From an uncultured Oscillibacter sp. (GTDB lineage: Bacteria; Bacillota_A; Clostridia; Oscillospirales; Oscillospiraceae): DNA of 26,653 bases. Shown here piece after piece: positions 22,949 to 26,653 of this stretch. A model generated the notes under the pieces. It was not told the origin of the DNA, did no database searches, and saw only the letters and a list, made by a program, of their open reading frames with translations. Both the position numbers and the translations under genes were made by a program. Location of the stretch: the NCBI GenBank assembly GCA_951800675.1, contig CATOKC010000038.1:1-26653 (forward strand), written 5' to 3'. Numbering within the stretch: position 1 is the first letter of the stretch; every line of letters begins with the position of its first letter.

Positions 22949-23457
22949 GTGAGACCGGAACGGCCGGGGCGGAAACCGTGAAGGAGGTAAAGGCGGCGCT
23001 GGCGCTGGCGGCCGCGATGCCGCCGCAGCCCCAGTCTCCTCCCTACAGCCGCGAGGATGAGCCGGAATATCTTCACGATTTGGACGATCTCACCTATGAG
23101 CGCCCGCTTCCGGCCAACGACCGTCTGCGTGAACAAAACTACGCCCATAACAAGGCGCAGGCGTTTCCGCCAGGGGCCGTGAATCAAGACGGCCTGATTG
23201 TCGATCAAAGCCTACTGGATCAACTTCATATCAATCGTGTAAGCGCGGACTACGGCGGTTGCGGAGCGATTGCCTTTTACAACGCGTTGAAAATTCTGAA
23301 TCCCAACACCAAATTGACCTTTGCGGACGCCATCTATCACATGGAGCCCTATGGGATTTTAAGCAGCACCTTCGGCTCGCTGCCCACGGGGATATCACAT
23401 TGCTTAAGCAAGCCGGGCTATGAGACGGAATATGTGTTGCTGGATTCTGAAAAATAG
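22885..23457 (+). pseudogene. C-terminal part of the PAAR-like gene with a C39-like cysteine-peptidase domain
   Basis: Frame 1 continues the PAAR-like protein as an Ala/Pro-rich linker and then VDQSLLDQLHINRVSADYGGCGAIAFYNALKIL... (only key parts: GGCG with the candidate catalytic Cys, FYNALKILN, FADAIYHME, GILSSTFGSLPTGI). The pattern CG-x-x-A-x-YNAL is typical of C39/papain-like folds. The expected catalytic His lies beyond the stop at 23455-23457, so the domain is cut. A peptidase fused to a spike tip would be an effector, or would process one. The join at 22880 needs one base change. Confidence 0.55.
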
Positions 23458-23728
23458 GAGAGGCGTCGGCGGAAGGCGGCGCCGCACAACGGCTATCTCG
23501 AAGGCTGGCTGAAGGAAAGCACCCTGCTTATGCTGGATTTGAGCAACGGCGAAATCCTGTTTCAGGGTACGGGCGGGGAAAAACGAGTTCTACCTTGCCT
23601 CGAATGAAACGCAACGCTATTTCTACTCCCCGGGAACAGAAGGGGACGAGCGGCTGTTCGGTCTGATGAAAACGCCGCGTCCACACCGTAACGCAGGCTT
23701 TACGGACAGTTTTACCAAGAGGGGGACC
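23458..23728 (+). pseudogene. broken remnant between the peptidase-like and next gene
   Basis: After the stop, the same frame stays open from 23458 and reads HNGYLEGWLKESTLLMLDLS and GEILFQG, which looks like real protein. At the A5 run (23580-23584) the reading slips to frame 2 and continues NEFYLASNETQRYFYSPG, then runs up to the next start. So 23458-23728 seems to be coding sequence that has lost its start and gained a frameshift. I do not recognise the protein. Confidence 0.5.
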
Positions 23729-23731
23729 ATG

Positions 23732-24115
23732 ATGGCAGCATATGAATACAGCGATGAGTTAATTCTAAACGCCCGCCGGAATCCGGAAGTGCGTGAAGCA
23801 CAGAGCCACTCCAGCGAGGTTGTCCAGCAGGAGCTCCAGCAGTCCATTTACGACGACGCGGTGACGATTTTTGAGGTCCCGGTTTTCTTTCAGAATTGGA
23901 AAATTCTCCAAGACCGCGCGTCCATTCGGATGCCAAGCGATTTCATCTCCCGGACGGAGGAAGAAATCGCCAGCGTGTATGTTCTGGACACAAGGCCCCA
24001 ATCCGTTTACTCCAACGGCTACCTGAGCTTCATGATCGCGCTCAACTGGACCAATAATCTGATCTCCAATGACAACATCCACGATTTCACCCAGTTTGGC
24101 CAGCCGGGCCATTGA
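23732..24115 (+). CDS. unknown 127-residue protein of the injection/toxin cluster
   Basis: ATG 23732 (or 23729) follows a GAGGGGG. The protein is soluble and starts MAAYEYSDELILNARRNP; later blocks are FFQNWKILQDRASIRMPSDF, EEIASVYVLDTRPQSVYSNG and LSFMIALNWTNNLIS. No family is recognised with certainty; the length and 'WKILQDRASIRMP' style recall small DcrB-like adaptor or immunity-type proteins. It ends just before the VgrG-like fragment, in the same frame, so the true gene may once have been longer. Confidence 0.55.
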   Translation: MAAYEYSDELILNARRNPEVREAQSHSSEVVQQELQQSIYDDAVTIFEVPVFFQNWKILQDRASIRMPSDFISRTEEEIASVYVLDTRPQSVYSNGYLSFMIALNWTNNLISNDNIHDFTQFGQPGH

Positions 24116-24139
24116 ACGGGTCGGTCCCAGTGCAGAATC

Positions 24140-24545
24140 TTGAACACGGAAAAGCTCCACCGGCCGGACCGCAATCCGTCCGTTCCGCAATTTTTGGCCC
24201 AGACGCTGGACTCTGTGAATATGAACGTCATGTTCTTCGCGTCCGTGGAGGGGCGGCCGCTGACCGGCATCGTTCAAAATGTGGAGGCGGACCGCGCGCA
24301 GGTGTTTTTAAACACCATTGACGCTTCCTACGACAGCGGCGGGGACTGGTGGTTCCCCTACTCCACCGCGTATTCCTCCCAGGACGGAAGCGGCTGGTAT
24401 TCCATGCCGGCGGCAGGCGACCAGGCGCGGGTATTCTTCCCCTCTGACAATGAGGGCGATGCCTTCGCCGCAAGCTCCGTCACCAAGCATGTCCGCCCGC
24501 GGATAACGGATAAATGCTGGTGCGGAAAAAATCATTGTCACATAA
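24140..24545 (+). pseudogene. VgrG / phage baseplate-V-like OB-fold fragment
   Basis: The only start is TTG. The conserved part is FFASVEGRPLTGIVQNVEADRAQVFL and then DWWFPYSTAYSSQDGSGWYSMPAAGD (short key: WFPYSTAYSS, GSGWYSMP, GDQARVFFPS, AFAASSV), the OB fold that starts the gp5-like part of VgrG spikes. A complete spike protein has several hundred residues including an N-terminal gp27-like part and a C-terminal beta-helix; both are missing. After ITDKCWCGKNHC the sequence passes into the next gene. This is therefore a remnant. Confidence 0.65.
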
Positions 24546-24557
24546 GGAGTTGCTTGT

Positions 24558-25623
24558 ATGCGGAGAGAGGACTACATCGCTCAGTTTCAGTCCCAGCGCT
24601 ATCTCCCGGCAGCCGGCGCGGCGATGAACCGCTTCATGGCCGCGCCGGCCACGCGGAGCAGCTCCACAAAACGGTTATCGGACAGTTCGACCTGCTTTTC
24701 CGGTCCATTGTCCGAATGCAGGAGCGCGGGCTGCTGGACGCTGTTCACTCTGTGGCGCTCTCCTTTCCCTACTCCTCTCTTTTATGCGGCAATCCCCGCA
24801 TGATCTTCGGGGTCTATCCCGACCTTCCCTTTCTCACCTCCCGGCTGATACAGGAGATTTTTTCAGCCCCCGGGTCTTTCCGGACTGGAACGCATTTTAT
24901 GAGAACCCGCTCCACCGGACGCAAAAGCTGGGGCTGGGAACCGCTGTCCGCCCTCCGTACATCAAAAAGCAGCATGTGGGATACGGCCCGCTAGGTCCCG
25001 CATGTCGTTTCCACCCTCCTCAAAGCGCAGATGGTGGATGTGGAAGCACTTTCCTCTCCTTTCGCGGGATGAAAAAGGCGGATACCTTCCGCTTGACCTT
25101 TGGCGAATACATGGACTGGCCGCGGCTGATCTACGCCCAGCTTCCCCCCATCGATCTATTCAACCGCGATGAGCAGGAGCCGCTTTCCTTCCGTGTGTTC
25201 CGCTCGGCAGTATATGAGGACAAGGCGTTTGAGCATCTGGAGCTGGACGACGCCCGGTTCGCATTCCGCGTGTTTCGAAACTGCCTCTTCCGGGACTCGA
25301 AGCTCCGAGACGCCCGGTTTGACGGCCGCGATTTTGAAAACTGCCGGTTTGAGCGGGTCCGTCTGGACGGGGCCAGGTTCAACGGGTCCAAGCTGCGGCA
25401 TATTGAAATGTCCGAAGTGAAAACCAACTGCATGAGCCCCGACTCCGATACCATTCTGGGCGGGCTCACCACAACGGATTTTGTAAACCGCTTCCTTGAA
25501 AACGTGTCTATCACGAAGAGCGACTATTCCGCCAGCCGGTTCCTGGGCTGCCAGGCCAAGCAGCTTACCACGGACACCAGCAAACTATTCAGCAGCTTGG
25601 AGCTGCTTCAAACCCAAGAATAA
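24558..25623 (+). pseudogene. pentapeptide-repeat protein gene with several frameshifts
   Basis: ATG 24558 has AAGGAG upstream and begins MRREDYIAQFQSQRYLPAAG. The reading slips near 24655 to frame 2 (LHKTVIGQFDLLFRSIVRMQ), near 24860 (T6 and C5 runs) to frame 1 (FPDWNAFYENPLHRTQKLG), and again around 25000-25070. From 25080 the frame is clean to 25623. This last part holds pentapeptide-like repeats (CLFRDSKLRDARFDGRDFEN, CRFERVRLDGARFNGSKLRH), which fold as a right-handed beta-helix. In similar clusters such proteins appear next to VgrG and RHS genes; the role is unknown. Confidence 0.65.
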
Positions 25624-25636
25624 GGCGGTGTTGGAG

Positions 25637-26653
25637 ATGGATTATTTTGAGCTGACGCTCGATCCTCTGCTCTCAAACCCCATTCAGATACAGCATGCGG
25701 ATCCCGCGGTCTATAAAAACGTCGCGACCTGGGAGGAATTTGACGCGGCTCCCAAAATGATCGTCGGCCGCTTTGACAATTCTCCGCAAGCGGAGCTCCG
25801 CGGCCTGTCGAATCAGCCGGCCTTCCTGATTTCCGACAACCTCAAGCGGCTCTTTGCCCTATACGATCCCGAGATGCCGTTCAAGGGCATCCGGGTTTAC
25901 GCGAAGCCGCTTTACACCTATCCGGGAAACTGGTCCGAGCCCGTCTCCTTCCGCGCCGCGGAGGGAGACGGGTTCCGTTATGCCTACGACGCCGCGGACC
26001 GTCTCGTCGCCAAGACCCACCGGGAAAAAGCCAGCGGCTTCCACAACCGCACCCGGTTCTCCTATGACAAGGCCGGGAACCTGGTGGAGATCACCGACAA
26101 CCAGGGCCGTTGGACGCTCATCGAGTACGACCTGCTCAACCGGGAGATTCGCCGCATTGAAAAGGACGGCGGTATAACCCGCAGCTTTTACAACGGCAAC
26201 GGGCGGCTTTCCAAGGTGGTGCGCCCCAACCCGTACAACCCCCAGACCGACGGCGGCGCAGGCTATCAGTACACCTATGACCACAGGGGCCTAGTGCTGA
26301 CGGTAATCGGCCCCGATGGCCAAATACCGCAAACAAACACCTACGACGCGGACGGAACGGTAACGAAATTTGTCTATTCTCCTCTTGATTTACTGACGGA
26401 AGTGTGGGATGATGGGCACAAGTTGGCGGCATATACGTACAACGTCGGCGGCGCGGTTCAAAGGGAGGTCCACGGCCCCATTGAGCGGCAGTTCCAGTAT
26501 GACCGGGCTGGAAATCTGCTGGCGGACGATCAGTTATGACGCCTTCAACCGCACGGAGAGGGTAGAGACCTTTGACGGCCACATCCATCTTGATCGCTAT
26601 GACGCCGAGGGCTGCGGTATGAGATGGAGGAAAACGGCAATCTGGTGCGGTTT
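25637..26653 (+). pseudogene. RHS-repeat protein, N terminus replaced, frameshifted, runs off the right edge
   Basis: The start ATG 25637 follows GGAG closely. Residues 1 to about 95 (MDYFELTLDPLLSNPIQIQH, WEEFDAAPKMIVGRFDNSPQ) are not RHS-like and resemble a separate small immunity or adaptor protein. From GFRYAYDAADRLVAKTH on, YD repeats follow (FSYDKAGNLVEITDNQG, YQYTYDHRGL, FQYDRAGNLLADD). The frame stops at 26537-26539; shifting it restores ISYDAFNRTERVETFDG, and a second shift near 26609 restores the block YDAEGLRYEMEENGNLVRF typical of Firmicute RHS proteins. RHS shells enclose C-terminal toxins; the toxin would lie outside the window. Confidence 0.72.

Noticed and set aside
1..26653. 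CRISPR arrays, tRNA or rRNA genes
   Set aside because: I saw no regularly spaced repeats, no cloverleaf with a CCA-type end and no rRNA motifs anywhere in the window.

Overview
The window looks like chromosomal DNA of a fairly GC-rich anaerobic member of the Clostridia, most likely an Oscillospiraceae/Flavonifractor-Lawsonibacter-type gut bacterium. I infer this from strong AGGAGG ribosome sites, an ECF vitamin-type transporter, a sigma-54 enhancer-binding regulator, an antimicrobial-peptide-type ABC system with an intramembrane-sensing kinase, and a DUF6514-like small protein. No database search was possible, so all names rest on motifs I can read.

Layout. (1) 185-6272, plus strand: an S-adenosylmethionine hydrolase, a nucleoside hydrolase and a ribokinase, followed by a full ECF transporter (S component, fused double ATPase EcfAA', EcfT). 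Together the three enzymes could turn SAM into methionine, adenine and ribose-5-phosphate. A 178-bp hairpin-rich, MITE-like repeat lies between the S component and the ATPase gene. (2) 6254-6604: a non-coding stretch with a possible remnant of a mobilisation gene and a strong hairpin terminator. (3) 6635-11979, minus strand: a PAS/AAA+/Fis sigma-54 activator and, downstream of a near-perfect -24/-12 promoter, a 3-hydroxyacyl-CoA-dehydrogenase-like enzyme, a lactonase-type metallo-hydrolase and a sodium:solute symporter that carries two winged-helix-like domains at its C terminus. (4) 12157-17946, minus strand: a response regulator, a histidine kinase with almost no extracytoplasmic part, a solo ABC ATPase with an altered signature motif, a terminator, then a two-module FtsX permease and its ATPase. 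Similar TGTRACA repeats occur before both transcription units.

(5) 17947-20160: a long gene-poor zone with a small XRE regulator, an overlapping DUF6514-like gene, a cluster of stem-loops at 19461-19680 that looks like a structured RNA or an orf-less IS200/IS605-type element, and a large inverted repeat at 19786-19939. (6) 20161-26653, plus strand: a decayed cluster of contractile-injection/polymorphic-toxin type genes. It contains a truncated VWA lipoprotein fused to an Hsp70/actin-like piece, an intact tail-fibre-like protein, a DUF4280-type PAAR-like protein running into a C39-like cysteine-peptidase domain, a VgrG-like OB-fold fragment, a pentapeptide-repeat protein and an RHS-repeat protein that runs off the right edge. 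Almost every gene here has frameshifts or deletions, while the first 18 kb reads cleanly.

The most interesting candidates are the SAM-hydrolase/nucleoside-hydrolase/ribokinase/ECF set, the transporter-winged-helix fusion under sigma-54 control, the stem-loop array near 19.5 kb, and the Gram-positive VgrG/PAAR/Hsp70/VWA/RHS assemblage.
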